This document shows positions 37,105 through 47,233 of a stretch of 64,000 nucleotides of DNA, in pieces. The notes under the pieces are model-generated. The model had not been told where the DNA came from and did not search any database. It saw only the letters and a list, made by a program, of their open reading frames with translations. Position numbers and translations under genes: made by a program. Each line of letters opens with the position of its first letter. Position 1 is the stretch's first letter. The stretch covers positions 1,674,001-1,738,000 of the forward strand of contig NZ_CP034035.1 in NCBI RefSeq assembly GCF_005484945.1, written 5' to 3'. The DNA is from Brenneria rubrifaciens. GTDB taxonomy: Bacteria; Pseudomonadota; Gammaproteobacteria; Enterobacterales; Enterobacteriaceae.

Positions 37105-37845
37105 GTGACACACAAAAATCCGCAAGAAAACAGCCAGGCTTCTTCATCCCCGATTATTGTGGCGCTGGACTATGCCGATCGCCAGGCAGCATTGTCATTT
37201 GTTGAACGCATCGATCCTCGGTCTTGTCGTTTAAAAGTGGGCAAAGAGATGTTTACGCTGTTTGGCCCGCAGTTTGTGCAGACGCTTCAACAGCGTGGTT
37301 TTGATGTTTTCCTCGATCTGAAATTCCACGACATCCCGAATACGGCCGCGCACGCGGTTGCAGCGGCGGCCGAACTGGGCGTGTGGATGGTGAACGTCCA
37401 TGCCAGCGGCGGGGCGCGGATGATGACGGCGGCGAAAGAGGCGCTATTGCCTTTCGGCAGCGATGCGCCGCTGTTGATTGCGGTGACGGTGCTGACCAGT
37501 ATCGATGCCGACGATTTGCGTGGCCTGGGAATTACCGCCACGCCTGCGGAGCAGGCGGAACGGTTGGCGGTACTGACGCAAAACTGCGGTCTGGACGGGG
37601 TGGTGTGTTCTGCGCAAGAGGCGGAACGCCTGAAGCAGGTGTGCGGTCAATCATTCAAACTGGTTACACCGGGAATTCGTCCTGCTGGCAGCGACGCAGG
37701 CGATCAGCGCCGTATCATGACGCCGGTTCAGGCCCAGCATGCGGGAGTGGATTATATGGTGATTGGCCGTCCGATTACCCAATCATCCAATCCGGCTGAA
37801 ACGCTGCGCGATATCTATGCTTCATTGCTGAGCGGGGAAGAATAA
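37105..37845 (+). CDS. pyrF: Orotidine 5'-phosphate decarboxylase
   Basis: 246 residues from GTG 37105 with AAGGGG six bases upstream; the ATG two bases earlier is followed at once by TGA. The catalytic tetrad block [10 protein letters not shown] and the phosphate-binding VTPGIRP and VIGRPIT loops are intact. It makes UMP. Its stop overlaps the yciH start (TAATG), so the two are translationally coupled. Confidence 0.96.
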   Translation: MTHKNPQENSQASSSPIIVALDYADRQAALSFVERIDPRSCRLKVGKEMFTLFGPQFVQTLQQRGFDVFLDLKFHDIPNTAAHAVAAAAELGVWMVNVHASGGARMMTAAKEALLPFGSDAPLLIAVTVLTSIDADDLRGLGITATPAEQAERLAVLTQNCGLDGVVCSAQEAERLKQVCGQSFKLVTPGIRPAGSDAGDQRRIMTPVQAQHAGVDYMVIGRPITQSSNPAETLRDIYASLLSGEE

Positions 37846-38174
37846 TGAGCAACCGTGATAACAGTCGTCTGGTGTATTCAACAGAAAGCGGACGTATCAA
37901 ACCAGAAGAACAGAAAGCGGTTCGTCTGCAAGGCGACGGCATTGTGCGTATTCAACGTCAGGTCAGCGGGCGTAAAGGGAAAGGTGTGTGCGTTATTAGT
38001 GGTATCGATCTTGATGATGCCGCTCTGGACCAACTGGCCGCCGAATTAAAGAAAAAATGCGGCTGTGGCGGTTCAGTCAAGGATGGCGTTATTGAGATAC
38101 AAGGCGATAAACGCGATCTGTTGAAACAACTCCTTGAAGTAAAAGGGATGAAGGTAAAGCTGGCTGGAGGATGA
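37845..38174 (+). CDS. yciH: SUI1/eIF1-family protein YciH
   Basis: 109 residues (108 in E. coli). The SUI1 core GRKGKGVCVISGIDLDD...KKKCGCGGSVKDGVIEIQGD is conserved. It resembles eukaryotic initiation factor 1 and affects initiation fidelity in vitro; its role in the cell is not settled. Coupled to pyrF by TAATG. Confidence 0.95.
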   Translation: MSNRDNSRLVYSTESGRIKPEEQKAVRLQGDGIVRIQRQVSGRKGKGVCVISGIDLDDAALDQLAAELKKKCGCGGSVKDGVIEIQGDKRDLLKQLLEVKGMKVKLAGG

Positions 38175-38211
38175 GCGGCGTTTGGCTTACTGGCGGCGTT
38201 GATTAATGATA

Positions 38212-38243
38212 ACAGCAGGCTTGAAAGGCGAGCGGCCTGCTGT
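38212..38243. terminator. Hairpin between convergent yciH and osmB
   Basis: ACAGCAGGC pairs with GCCTGCTGT over a 14-base loop in the 80-base gap between convergent stops. No T-run. Confidence 0.45.
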
Positions 38244-38254
38244 CAGTGAATTCG

Positions 38255-38467
38255 TTAATCTACCTGACGACCAATCAGGCCGCCAATGGCTGCGCCGCCC
38301 AACGTACCCAACGTTCCGCCGTCGGTGAGTATGGCTCCGCCCACGGCGCCGGCCCCTGCCCCGATCGCGGTGTTACGATCGCGCTTAGACATGTTTGAAC
38401 AGCCTGCGAGCGTAACCACCAAGGTAATGGCTAACGCGGCAGTAGCAAAACGTTTGTTTAATTTCAT
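38255..38467 (-). CDS. osmB: Osmotically inducible lipoprotein OsmB
   Basis: 70 residues (72 in E. coli). Signal peptide with lipobox LAGC, lipidated Cys23, followed by SKRDRNTAIGAGAGAVGG and a glycine-zipper segment ending GGLIGRQVD. Induced in E. coli by osmotic stress and stationary phase. GGGGAAAAA precedes the ATG. Confidence 0.94.
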   Translation of the reverse strand: MKLNKRFATAALAITLVVTLAGCSNMSKRDRNTAIGAGAGAVGGAILTDGGTLGTLGGAAIGGLIGRQVD

Positions 38468-38805
38468 GTTTTTCCCCTTTTAACTCTTGGCCTCACGCTA
38501 GTAGGTGAGGAAAATATCGTATAACTGCTTTTTCACGGTATTAAATAATAACACCATGCCTTCCTTTGATTACCGGCTAGTATAATCATCGGCAAAAACC
38601 GCAACAGGTAAAAAATCTTAATTCAGACACGTTAAGTTAACGATAGCAACAATTGGTAAAATGGGCGCTTTTTGTTCATGCGCATCAGGCTGCAAATCTC
38701 GCGTTGCAGCAGAACACCAACCGATCTTTAGCGATTTAGCCCATAGCAGTGCGTGCAGACGACCGCGAGAATGGCGTGATAGCTATTCGCTGCGGGGGGG
38801 CAATC
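38468..38805. other. Divergent osmB-araD intergenic region
   Basis: 338 bases, AT-rich near osmB. In-frame codons just before the araD start extend to 38749 but have no family similarity. No obvious AraC-type tandem half-sites recognised. Confidence 0.4.
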
Positions 38806-39501
38806 ATGTTGGAAGCGCTAAAAAAACAGGTGTTGGAGGCTAATCTGGCATTGCCGCGGCATCATTTGGTGACGTTTACCTGGGGAAATGTCAGTGCGGT
38901 GGATCGGCAGCAAGGTCTGATGGTCATTAAACCGTCTGGCGTTGAATACGCCGCGATGACGATTGACGACATGGTCGTCGTGGAACTGGAGAGCGGCAAA
39001 GTGGTGGAGGGGACGAAAAAACCGTCTTCGGATACTGATACCCACCGCGTACTGTATCTGGCGTTTGCCGAGATTGGCGGCATTGTCCATACCCATTCCC
39101 GCCATGCCACGATTTGGGCGCAGGCCGGAAAAGCGATTCCCGCCTGGGGAACGACGCATGCTGATTATTTCTACGGCGATATTCCCTGCACGCGCCTGAT
39201 GACCGACGAAGAGATCAACGGGCGCTATGAGTGGCAAACGGGTAGGGTGATTGTTGAAACCTTTCAGAGTAGCCAACTTTCTCCCGTCACTATTCCTGCG
39301 GTATTGGTCAACGCGCACGGACCGTTTGCCTGGGGAAAAGATGCAGATAACGCGGTACACAATGCGGTAGTGTTGGAAGAGATCGCCTACATGGGGATTT
39401 TTTCGCGCCAGTTGACGCCTGAACTGAGCGATATGCAACAAACTTTACTGGATAAACACTACCTGCGTAAGCACGGTAAAAATGCTTATTACGGGCAGTA
39501 G
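38806..39501 (+). CDS. araD: L-ribulose-5-phosphate 4-epimerase
   Basis: 231 residues from ATG 38806 with GGGGGG upstream, the exact length of E. coli AraD. It starts [17 protein letters not shown] and keeps [14 protein letters not shown], the zinc ligands in [10 protein letters not shown] and a further His in HGPFAWG, and ends HGKNAYYGQ. It converts L-ribulose-5-P to D-xylulose-5-P in arabinose use. The sequence favours AraD over SgbE or UlaF (length and C-terminus). No araA, araB or araC is nearby. Confidence 0.92.
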   Translation: MLEALKKQVLEANLALPRHHLVTFTWGNVSAVDRQQGLMVIKPSGVEYAAMTIDDMVVVELESGKVVEGTKKPSSDTDTHRVLYLAFAEIGGIVHTHSRHATIWAQAGKAIPAWGTTHADYFYGDIPCTRLMTDEEINGRYEWQTGRVIVETFQSSQLSPVTIPAVLVNAHGPFAWGKDADNAVHNAVVLEEIAYMGIFSRQLTPELSDMQQTLLDKHYLRKHGKNAYYGQ

Positions 39502-39770
39502 GTGGGAATCTGGATTTATGTTTCAGTGAAACGTTATTGCCGCTCTTTTATAACTAACCCTTCCCTCTTTGCTAATGGCGTAATAATTACTATTTAATAT
39601 TATTTTTAATAAAATCATGTATTCGATAGATAGCGCCAATTATTTTAATTGTCTGTTTGTCAATGAATGATTGTTGTTAATAGTCCTTGTCTTTTATTCT
39701 GAAAGATGAAATATTTCCGTGGCCCATTTCGATATTTTGTTAATTTTTATTCCCGTGGAGAAAAGGAAAT

Positions 39771-40247
39771 ATGTTTTTTGCCAAACGTTTTTTTAAAGAA
39801 AACAGGATGTCATCTTTTTTTGGCATGAAGAAAGTTGTTTTTACCGCACTGTTATGCAGTCTTTCCCATTACAGTTTTGCCTATCCGCTTAATACGTTGT
39901 CCGATGTTAAGCGCGAGTTGGATAAAGGCGAACGACTCAATCTGACGATAGATTTAACGCAGTGCGCCAACCCGGATACCGGCGCGACGGGCACCATGAA
40001 AGGCGGTCTGGTGATTAATGCTTATCTGATCCGGCCAGACGGTTCCCTGGCTTTTGCAGACACGCGCCAGACGGTGACGAATGAAAACAAACCTGTGGCG
40101 CAAATTCTTCGCTACCGGTCGAAGGATGAATATACGATAACGTTTTCAATGCGGTTATTTTCCCTCCCTGACTGGCAGCCTACCGGTAATGCCGCGCAGT
40201 ATGATTGTACTATTAACAAGGCAATCAAATTTTACTCGCATGACTGA
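39771..40247 (+). CDS. Secreted VirK-family protein
   Basis: 158 residues from an ATG with AAGGA upstream; starts at 39807 or 39825 (MKKVVFTALLC) would give a more ordinary signal peptide. The hydrophobic segment ends SHYSFA before YPLNT. The mature part, LNTLSDVKRELDKGERLNLTIDLTQC, GLVINAYLI..DGSLAFAD and FSLPDWQP...YDCTINKAIKFYS, fits the VirK family (first described in Agrobacterium and also in plant pathogens). Two cysteines near each end of the domain could form a disulfide. Its function is unknown. It is preceded by a 270-base AT-rich gap and followed by a strong terminator, so it is monocistronic. Confidence 0.8.
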   Translation: MFFAKRFFKENRMSSFFGMKKVVFTALLCSLSHYSFAYPLNTLSDVKRELDKGERLNLTIDLTQCANPDTGATGTMKGGLVINAYLIRPDGSLAFADTRQTVTNENKPVAQILRYRSKDEYTITFSMRLFSLPDWQPTGNAAQYDCTINKAIKFYSHD

Positions 40248-40258
40248 TACTGCTTTGC

Positions 40259-40289
40259 GCGCCACGCTTTGCCGTGGCGCTTTATTTTT
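40259..40289 (+). terminator. Rho-independent terminator of the VirK-family gene
   Basis: GCGCCACG-CTTTGC-CGTGGCGC followed by TTTATTTTT, a perfect eight-base-pair stem with T-run, 12 bases after the stop. Confidence 0.9.
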
Positions 40290-40318
40290 ACGTCTCTTCA
40301 GTTGTTTGCACGTTTCAC

Positions 40319-42385
40319 TCAAATTTGATGAGTTTCCTCTCGTAAAACAACGGCCGTTTCTTTCGCGGTGGGCGTATCGCTATTCATTGCTCGGCGAATA
40401 ACAAAGAAAGCCGAAATCAACATGGTGACGGCGACCAGCATAAAGAAGCCACACAGCGCGGCATTAATCTGGTTACTGAACACGATGGTTTCCATGTCTT
40501 TAATGCTCTTGGCTGGCGGAATCAATGTGCCTTGCTCGATACCCGCGGCAAAACGTTTTGCCTGTGCCAGAAAGCCGATGCTGGGTTTTTCGTGGAAAAT
40601 TTTCTGCCAACCGGCGGTCATTGAGGTGATGAACAGCCAAACAGTCGGTATGATAGTGACCCACGCATAGCGCTGCTTTTTCATTTTGAACAATACGACC
40701 GTACCGAGGATCAGCGCCATAGAAGCAAGCATCTGATTACCGATGCCGAACAGCGGCCACAGGGTATTGATTCCGCCCAGCGGGTCGATAACGCCCTGAT
40801 AGACGAAGAATCCCCAGCCAGAAACGGCGACGGTCGTTCCCGCCAGATTACCCAGCCAGGAGTGACTTTTCCCCATGCCGGGAATAATCACACCCACCAG
40901 ATCCTGCACCATGAAGCGGCAGGCCCGCGTACCCGCATCAACGGCGGTCAGAATAAACAGCGCTTCAAACAAGATGGCGAAGTGATACCAGAAGGCCATC
41001 ATTGCCCGGCTGTTAAAAATTTCGGTAATGATATACGCCATGCCCACCGCAAAGGTGGGGGCGCCACCGGCCCGGGACAGCACCGAGTTCTCGCCGACAT
41101 CTTTGGCGATGTCGCTAAGTTCCTGCGGGGTAATCACAAATCCCCAGCTATTGATCACCTGAGAGGCATTTTCCACCGTGGTGCCGATTAACGCGGCGGG
41201 GGAGTTCATGGCGAAATAAACGCCCGGCTCAATAACCGAGGCGCAAATTAACGCCATGATAGCAACGAACGATTCCATCAGCATGGCGCCATAGCCAATA
41301 AAGCGGATATGGCTTTCACGTTCAACCAGTTTGGGCGTTGTCCCGCTGGATACCAGCGCGTGGAAACCGGAAATGGCGCCGCAGGCGATGGTGATAAACA
41401 GGAAGGGGAACAAGCTGCCGGAGAACACCGGGCCTGAACCGTCAATAAAGCGTGAAACCGACGGCATTTTCATTTCAGGCATGGCAAAGACGATACCCAC
41501 AGCCAGTCCGACAATCACCCCGATTTTCAGGAAGGTGGAGAGATAGTCGCGTGGTGCCAGCAGGAGCCACACCGGAAGCACCGAGGCGACAAAGCCATAG
41601 CACACCAGTATCCAGGTCAACGATGTTCCTTGCAGGGTAAAGAACGGCCCCCAGTAGGGATGCGCGGCGATGTTGCCGCCATAGACAATCGCCAGCATCA
41701 TCAACACAAAGCCGATGATGGAGACTTCCGCGATTTTGCCGGGGCGCAGGAGGCGCATATAAACGCCCATGAACAACGCAATGGGAATTGTGGCGGCAAT
41801 AGTGAATAATCCCCAGGGGCTATCGGCCAGCGCTTTGACCACCACCAGCGCCAGTGCGGAGAGGATGATAATCATCACGCCCAATGCGCCCAGCATGGTG
41901 ATCACCCCGGCGAAGGCGCCCAATTCCTGCTTGGCCATTTCCCCCAACGAACGTCCGTCACGGCGTGTAGAGATAAACAGTACTAGGAAGTCCTGCACGG
42001 CGCCTGCCAGCATCACGCCGACCAGAATCCAGATGGTGCCGGGCAGAAAGCCCATTTGGGCTGCCAGAATCGGACCTACCAGCGGGCCAGCGCCGGCGAT
42101 GGCCGCAAAATGGTGGCCGAACAGCACCCATTTATTGGTGGGGACGTAATCCAGACCATCGTTGTGTCGCTCCGCTGGCGTCAAACGACGATCGTCGAGC
42201 GCAAAGACTTTTTGGGCGATAAACAAACTATAAAAGCGGTAGGCAATGCTATAACAAGCCACTGAAGCAACCACCAGCCACACAGCATTCACGTGTTCAC
42301 CACGGCTTAATGCCAATATAGCGAAAGCGGTTGCTCCCGCCAGACCGACTAACAGCCAGATCACCATGCTCTTGACGTTATTCAT
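40319..42385 (-). CDS. cstA: CstA-family carbon-starvation / pyruvate-peptide permease
   Basis: 688 residues from ATG 42383-42385 (MNNVKSMVIWL), with AAGGAG nine bases upstream; a longer frame adds 16 residues. About 16-18 transmembrane helices. Hallmarks: FGHHFAAIAGAGPLVGP, GAVQDFLVLFISTRRDGRS, SGTTPKL, FWYHFAILFEALFILTAVDAGTR and DPLGGINTLWPLFGI. The late blocks resemble CstA more than BtsT. It is a proton-coupled inner-membrane importer, active in starvation; CstA takes up peptides and pyruvate in E. coli. No cstA partner gene (ybdD) is seen after it. Confidence 0.92.
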   Translation of the reverse strand: MNNVKSMVIWLLVGLAGATAFAILALSRGEHVNAVWLVVASVACYSIAYRFYSLFIAQKVFALDDRRLTPAERHNDGLDYVPTNKWVLFGHHFAAIAGAGPLVGPILAAQMGFLPGTIWILVGVMLAGAVQDFLVLFISTRRDGRSLGEMAKQELGAFAGVITMLGALGVMIIILSALALVVVKALADSPWGLFTIAATIPIALFMGVYMRLLRPGKIAEVSIIGFVLMMLAIVYGGNIAAHPYWGPFFTLQGTSLTWILVCYGFVASVLPVWLLLAPRDYLSTFLKIGVIVGLAVGIVFAMPEMKMPSVSRFIDGSGPVFSGSLFPFLFITIACGAISGFHALVSSGTTPKLVERESHIRFIGYGAMLMESFVAIMALICASVIEPGVYFAMNSPAALIGTTVENASQVINSWGFVITPQELSDIAKDVGENSVLSRAGGAPTFAVGMAYIITEIFNSRAMMAFWYHFAILFEALFILTAVDAGTRACRFMVQDLVGVIIPGMGKSHSWLGNLAGTTVAVSGWGFFVYQGVIDPLGGINTLWPLFGIGNQMLASMALILGTVVLFKMKKQRYAWVTIIPTVWLFITSMTAGWQKIFHEKPSIGFLAQAKRFAAGIEQGTLIPPAKSIKDMETIVFSNQINAALCGFFMLVAVTMLISAFFVIRRAMNSDTPTAKETAVVLREETHQI

Positions 42386-42583
42386 AGCAACGGCTCCTTC
42401 GTTATTCAGGAAGAGATATAGCGTGCGTGTCAATGCAATTTAACAATAGTGCGTTTAAGGCCGGAGAGAAGCGCAGGTATTTGAAAGTGTGAGCAGCAAT
42501 AAATTTTTGTAAATAAATTTAAAGGTGAAAGCGAATGCGCGGGAAGCGATTGACCAGAAAGCCGTTTTGCCGGATGGCCGATG

Positions 42584-42615
42584 CGGGACAATGCGACGCA
42601 TTGTCCCGTGTTTTT
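42584..42615 (+). terminator. Plus-oriented terminator between two minus-strand genes
   Basis: CGGGACAATGC-GAC-GCATTGTCCCG, a perfect 11-base-pair stem, followed on the plus strand by TGTTTTT. The flanking genes rnb and cstA both read on the minus strand, where no T-run follows the stem. Confidence 0.7.
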
Positions 42616-42643
42616 CTGCAACCAAAGGAGAAGAGCCGCCGCG

Positions 42644-44578
42644 TTATGCGGCAGGTTTTGCCAGTATACTGCGGGTTTCCAGACGAACTTCGGCAATCAG
42701 CACGTTGAAGTTATCGCCCTGACGGTACACCACCTCGCCTTTGACGGAGACGGTTCCCATCTCCTGGCTGCATACCAGTTCGTCGCGCACGGGATGGATA
42801 AAGGAGGACGGGATGAATGCCGCCGCGCCATTATCCAGCAATCGAACGCGCAGACCGCCGCGAGTGACATCCATGATCTCCGCCGGGAAGTGAGTGTCCG
42901 TTCCGGCTTTATCCTTCAGAAAACGGGCATACAGCCAGTCGCCGACATCTCGCTCCGCCATCCGGTTCAGGCGGCGGCGTTCCGCCAATTGAGCGGTAAT
43001 TTCGTCCTGCGGTTTGTCAGCGGGCTGACCGGCGATCACCGCTTTCAACAGGCGATGGTTAATCATATCGCCGTATTTACGAATCGGTGACGTCCAGGTC
43101 GCATAGGCTTCCAGACCCAGACCAAAGTGGGGGCCTGGCGTGGTGCTGACCTCGGCGAAAGACTGGAAGCGGCGGATACGGCTATCCAGGAACGATGTGG
43201 GTTGCGCATCGAGTTCCCGGCGAAGCGTACAGAAGCCCTCAAGCGTCAGTAATGCCTGCGCATCGGCCTTGATCCCGTGGGTATCCAGCACGGTTACCGC
43301 CTGTTCGACCGAGGCGGGATCAAAGCCGTTATGAATGTTGTAAATGCCAAAACCCAATTTGTCGCGCAGTACCAGCGCCGCACAGATGTTGGCTGCGATC
43401 ATCGCTTCTTCCACAATGCGGTTAGCGATACGGCGCGGTTCGACCACGATATCCAATACTTCGCCTTTTTCACCTAACAGGAAGCGGTAGTCAGGGCGAT
43501 CTTTAAACACCAGCGCATGGGCATTGCGCCACTCAGCGCGGGCCAGACAAATACGGTGCAATAAACGAATTTGTTCGGCAATGGCGTCGCTGGACGGGCG
43601 CCATTCGCCTTTTACCTCGAGCCAGTCGGAAACTTCGTCATAAACCAGCTTGGCTTTGGATTCGATCCAGGCGGCGAAGAAATGGATATCGTCGCCCAGC
43701 GCCCCATCCGCGCCAATGGTGACGCGGCAGGCCAGCACCGGGCGGCGTTCATTCGGCCGCAGCGAACAGATATCGTCTGACAACGGGCGCGGCAGCATGG
43801 GAATATTGAAGCCGGGCAGGTAGTTGGTGAAAGCTCGCCGGCGCGCGATGTTGTCCAGCTCGCTGCCGATGGCGACATAGGCTGTCGGGTCGGCAATCGC
43901 GATAGTCAGTTGCAGCGTGCCGTCGCCGTTATCCTGAGCGTACAGGGCATCATCCATGTCTTCCGTGCTGGCGCTGTCGATGGTGACAAAGCTGAGCGCG
44001 GTCAGATCCTCACTCACCAGTTCGCCATCATTCCGATCAGTCGCGTCAGCTTCCGGCGCGGCCTGCTCCAGATTGTGACGTGACAATGTCACCCACCACG
44101 GCGCCAGCGGGTCATCGCCGGTGGTGATATATTGCGTCAGCTCGGCGTGAAAGCCGCGATCGCCTTTAAGCGGATGGCGGCGCATTTCCGCCACGGCCCA
44201 GTCCCCTTCCTGAAACGCATGGCTGACATCACGCGCGGCGCGGCAGGGAATCGCCTCTTTTAACAGCGGATGATCGGGAACGATGGATAGACGATCGTCT
44301 TTTTTCTGAACCCGCCCCACAAAGCGGGTCAGGAAAGGTTCAATCAGGGATTCAGGCTCTGCAATCTCACGCTCTTTTTCGGTATGCAGCGTGGCGGTAA
44401 TTCGGTCGCCATGCATCACCTTCTTCATGTGCGGAGGCGGGATGAAATAGCTCTTTTGCGCATCAGCTTCAAGAAAGCCAAAGCCTTTGTCGGTGCCCTT
44501 AACGACACCTTCAACACGTGGCGTCTGAGAATGAAGTTGCTGTTTTAGCTGTGCAAGCAGCGGATTATCTTGAAACAT
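42644..44578 (-). CDS. rnb: Exoribonuclease II
   Basis: 644 residues from ATG 44576-44578 ([21 protein letters not shown]), the exact E. coli length; 14 upstream codons are ignored. Two cold-shock-type domains, then the RNB catalytic domain with [13 protein letters not shown] (metal-binding aspartates) and a C-terminal S1 domain. It degrades single-stranded RNA 3' to 5'. This is the last gene in E. coli order before the accessory block; in E. coli fabI lies close by. Confidence 0.96.
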   Translation of the reverse strand: MFQDNPLLAQLKQQLHSQTPRVEGVVKGTDKGFGFLEADAQKSYFIPPPHMKKVMHGDRITATLHTEKEREIAEPESLIEPFLTRFVGRVQKKDDRLSIVPDHPLLKEAIPCRAARDVSHAFQEGDWAVAEMRRHPLKGDRGFHAELTQYITTGDDPLAPWWVTLSRHNLEQAAPEADATDRNDGELVSEDLTALSFVTIDSASTEDMDDALYAQDNGDGTLQLTIAIADPTAYVAIGSELDNIARRRAFTNYLPGFNIPMLPRPLSDDICSLRPNERRPVLACRVTIGADGALGDDIHFFAAWIESKAKLVYDEVSDWLEVKGEWRPSSDAIAEQIRLLHRICLARAEWRNAHALVFKDRPDYRFLLGEKGEVLDIVVEPRRIANRIVEEAMIAANICAALVLRDKLGFGIYNIHNGFDPASVEQAVTVLDTHGIKADAQALLTLEGFCTLRRELDAQPTSFLDSRIRRFQSFAEVSTTPGPHFGLGLEAYATWTSPIRKYGDMINHRLLKAVIAGQPADKPQDEITAQLAERRRLNRMAERDVGDWLYARFLKDKAGTDTHFPAEIMDVTRGGLRVRLLDNGAAAFIPSSFIHPVRDELVCSQEMGTVSVKGEVVYRQGDNFNVLIAEVRLETRSILAKPAA

Positions 44579-44670
44579 GGCGTCCAGAAATACGGTTGTA
44601 AGTAGCTCGATTAGCGGCAAACAGTTTTACGCGAATCGGGTGCCGGCGGCAAGCCTGACGTGCGGTTCCG

Positions 44671-46983
44671 TCACGCGATACGCAGTGATGGTTCGGCCGG
44701 CTCGCTACGGCATATTCTCACCGGTACGGATTTTGAGGTTGGCGTATGAGTTTCGTCGCCAAAGCTGGATAACGGCACCAGCGGGTTGGTTTCCGGGTAG
44801 TAGGCCGCCAGGTTGCCGCGCGGAATGTTGTAGCCGACCAGCTTGAAACCGCTCACTTTTCGGGTGATGCCATCGTTCCACAGGGTTTCGATATCCACCC
44901 GCTCGCCCTCTTCCAGCCCCAGCGCCGCGATATCGTCAGGATGGATGAACAACACTTCCCGCTGGCCGTATACGCCACGATAGCGATCATCCAAACCATA
45001 AATCGTGGTGTTGTATTGATCGTGGGAGCGTAACGTTTGCAGGGTAAAGGGCGCCGCTTGATCAGCCAACTGGGGAAACAGCGAGTCGGGCAGCGGCGCG
45101 AGGCTGAACTGCGCTTTGCCGCTGGCGGTGTTAAAGCGCAGCTCGGCGGCGGCATTGCCCAGAAAAAATCCGCCGGGCAAATCACAGTCGGCGTTAAAGT
45201 GCTCGAAGCCGGGGATGGTCGCGGCGATATGATCGCGGATAAGCGCGTAGTCGTCCGCCAGCGCCAACCAGTCCAGTTTTTCATTCCCCAATATGGCATG
45301 GGCGATCCCCGCAACAATCGCGGTTTCAGATTGTTGCAAAGGGGACAACGGCTGACCGACTCCCTGAGAGGCGTGCACCATGCTGAATGAATCTTCGACG
45401 GTAATAAATTGTGGCCCGCTAGCCTGCATATCGAGGTCGGTGCGTCCCAGCGCCGGCAGAATCAGTGCGTCAACCCGACCGGTAACCAAGTGGCTGCGAT
45501 TCAGCTTGGTACTGATATGAACCGTCAGATCGCAACGGCTGAGCGCCTGTTCGGTACGCGCGGTGTCGGGGGCGGCGGCGGCGAGATTTCCCCCCAGCGC
45601 GATCAATACGCTCACCTCGCCGCGCAGCATCGCTTCCAGCGCTTCGACGGTGTTATGTCCCGGCGCATAGGGCGGAGTGAAATCAAAATGCGACGCCAGC
45701 CGATCCAGAAACGCGGCGGAAGGCTTTTCATCAATGCCCATGGTGCGGTTGCCTTGCACATTACTGTGTCCGCGAACCGGGCATAGCCCGGCCCCTGGTC
45801 TGCCTAACTGACCGAACAACAGTTGCAAATTGACGATTTCCCGGACGGTGGCGACGGAGTGTTTATGCTGCGTCACGCCCATCGCCCAGGTACAAATGAC
45901 GCGGGGCGATTGCTGATAAATGGCTGCCACATAACGCAACTGGGTTTCGCTTAATCCTGATTGCCGCTCGATCTTCCGCCAACTGGTGGCATCCACCACA
46001 GCCAGATAGTCGTCAACCTGCCGGGTGTGCGCGAACAGGAACGACTGATCGAACAGACCCGGCTCCCCGGCGGCAAGACGCAGGCGGTGCGTTTCCAGTA
46101 AGGCTTTCACCATGCCGCGGACGGCGGCCATATCCCCGCCCAGATTGGGTTGCAGATAGGTTTCGCTGATGGCGCCGGAGAGCGGCGTCAGGAGTTGCAG
46201 CGGGTTTTGCGGATTGGAAAAGCGTTCCAGACCGCGCTCACGCAGCGTGTTGAACGAAACAATATGTGCGCCGCGATTGGCTGCGTGGCTCAGGCTGTGC
46301 AGCATTCGGGGATGATTGGTGCCGGGATTCTGGCCGAAAACGAAAATCGCGTCGGCATACTCAAAATCGTCCAGACGAATGGTGCCTTTACCGACGCCAA
46401 TGCTCTGCTTCAGCCCGGTGCCGCTGGCTTCATGACACATATTCGAGCAGTCGGGGAAATTGTTGGTTCCCAACATGCGTCCAAACAACTGATACAGATA
46501 AGATGCTTCGTTACTGGCGCGGCCGGAGGTGTAAAGCTCCAGTCGGTCAGTATGCGCCATATTGGTGACATGAGCGGCAATCAGGGAAAAAGCGTCATCC
46601 CAACTGATGGGCACATAGCGATCGCTGGCGCGGTCATAGCGCATCGGGTGCGTCAAGCGCCCCTGATATTCGAGGAAATAATCACTTTGTCGACGCAGGG
46701 TTGCCACGCTGTGCGCGGCGAAGAAATCGAGGCCTACCGCTTTGCTCGTGGCTTCCCAGCTCACGGCTTTCGCGCCGTTCTCGCAGAAGCTGAACGTGCT
46801 GCTGTTGTCATCGCCCCAGGCGCAACCCGGACAATCAAATCCTTTTGATTTATTGACGCGTAACAAGTTTTTAATATTTTTCAGCGCTTGTCTGCTGTCC
46901 AGAACAAATCGCGCGGTGGCCTCCAGAGAACCCCAGCCCCCAGCAGCATTGCGATATGGCTTAATGGATGGTTTGAAATTCAT
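44671..46983 (-). CDS. YdeP-type molybdopterin oxidoreductase (FdhF-like)
   Basis: 770 residues (YdeP of E. coli is about 759). N-terminal iron-sulfur cysteines C51, C54 and C67 (CPGCAW...CENG); a cysteine ligand candidate for molybdenum at C183 in NMCHEASGTG, where formate dehydrogenase H has selenocysteine; and a C-terminal molydopterin dinucleotide-binding domain (YNTTIYGLDDRYRGVYGQR). YdeP in E. coli is linked to acid resistance; its substrate is not established. No small subunits or electron carriers adjoin. Shine-Dalgarno is weak. It is transcribed toward rnb. Confidence 0.88.
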   Translation of the reverse strand: MNFKPSIKPYRNAAGGWGSLEATARFVLDSRQALKNIKNLLRVNKSKGFDCPGCAWGDDNSSTFSFCENGAKAVSWEATSKAVGLDFFAAHSVATLRRQSDYFLEYQGRLTHPMRYDRASDRYVPISWDDAFSLIAAHVTNMAHTDRLELYTSGRASNEASYLYQLFGRMLGTNNFPDCSNMCHEASGTGLKQSIGVGKGTIRLDDFEYADAIFVFGQNPGTNHPRMLHSLSHAANRGAHIVSFNTLRERGLERFSNPQNPLQLLTPLSGAISETYLQPNLGGDMAAVRGMVKALLETHRLRLAAGEPGLFDQSFLFAHTRQVDDYLAVVDATSWRKIERQSGLSETQLRYVAAIYQQSPRVICTWAMGVTQHKHSVATVREIVNLQLLFGQLGRPGAGLCPVRGHSNVQGNRTMGIDEKPSAAFLDRLASHFDFTPPYAPGHNTVEALEAMLRGEVSVLIALGGNLAAAAPDTARTEQALSRCDLTVHISTKLNRSHLVTGRVDALILPALGRTDLDMQASGPQFITVEDSFSMVHASQGVGQPLSPLQQSETAIVAGIAHAILGNEKLDWLALADDYALIRDHIAATIPGFEHFNADCDLPGGFFLGNAAAELRFNTASGKAQFSLAPLPDSLFPQLADQAAPFTLQTLRSHDQYNTTIYGLDDRYRGVYGQREVLFIHPDDIAALGLEEGERVDIETLWNDGITRKVSGFKLVGYNIPRGNLAAYYPETNPLVPLSSFGDETHTPTSKSVPVRICRSEPAEPSLRIA

Positions 46984-47059
46984 TGTTAAATCCGCAGGTG
47001 TTAATGTTTTATATATGTGAACAAAAATTTAAATATTTGCTCTTGTTATGTGAGTCTAG

Positions 47060-47076
47060 GGTGTGTCCGTCACACC
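47060..47076. promoter_or_regulatory. Inverted repeat in the ydeP-PTS intergenic region
   Basis: GGTGTG-TCCGT-CACACC, 158 bases upstream of the PTS start. Possibly an operator for the adjacent sugar regulator; the short spacer argues against a standard CRP site. Confidence 0.35.
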
Positions 47077-47233
47077 GTCTAATCAAATGGCGCTATGGAG
47101 GGATAGAGGGGGGTTATCGAGGTTTAAAATGTGACTCAGTGCTGATTCTGATTATTTTGTCTAGTTGTCTATACAAATAACTCCGTTTTCCGGGTATTAC
47201 TTAACCAGTACGGAAAAACAGGAAAAACGAACG

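Noticed and set aside
44671..46983. Formate dehydrogenase H with selenocysteine
   Set aside because: The metal-ligand position is a cysteine codon (C183 in NMCHEAS), there is no in-frame TGA, and the protein fits the YdeP group.
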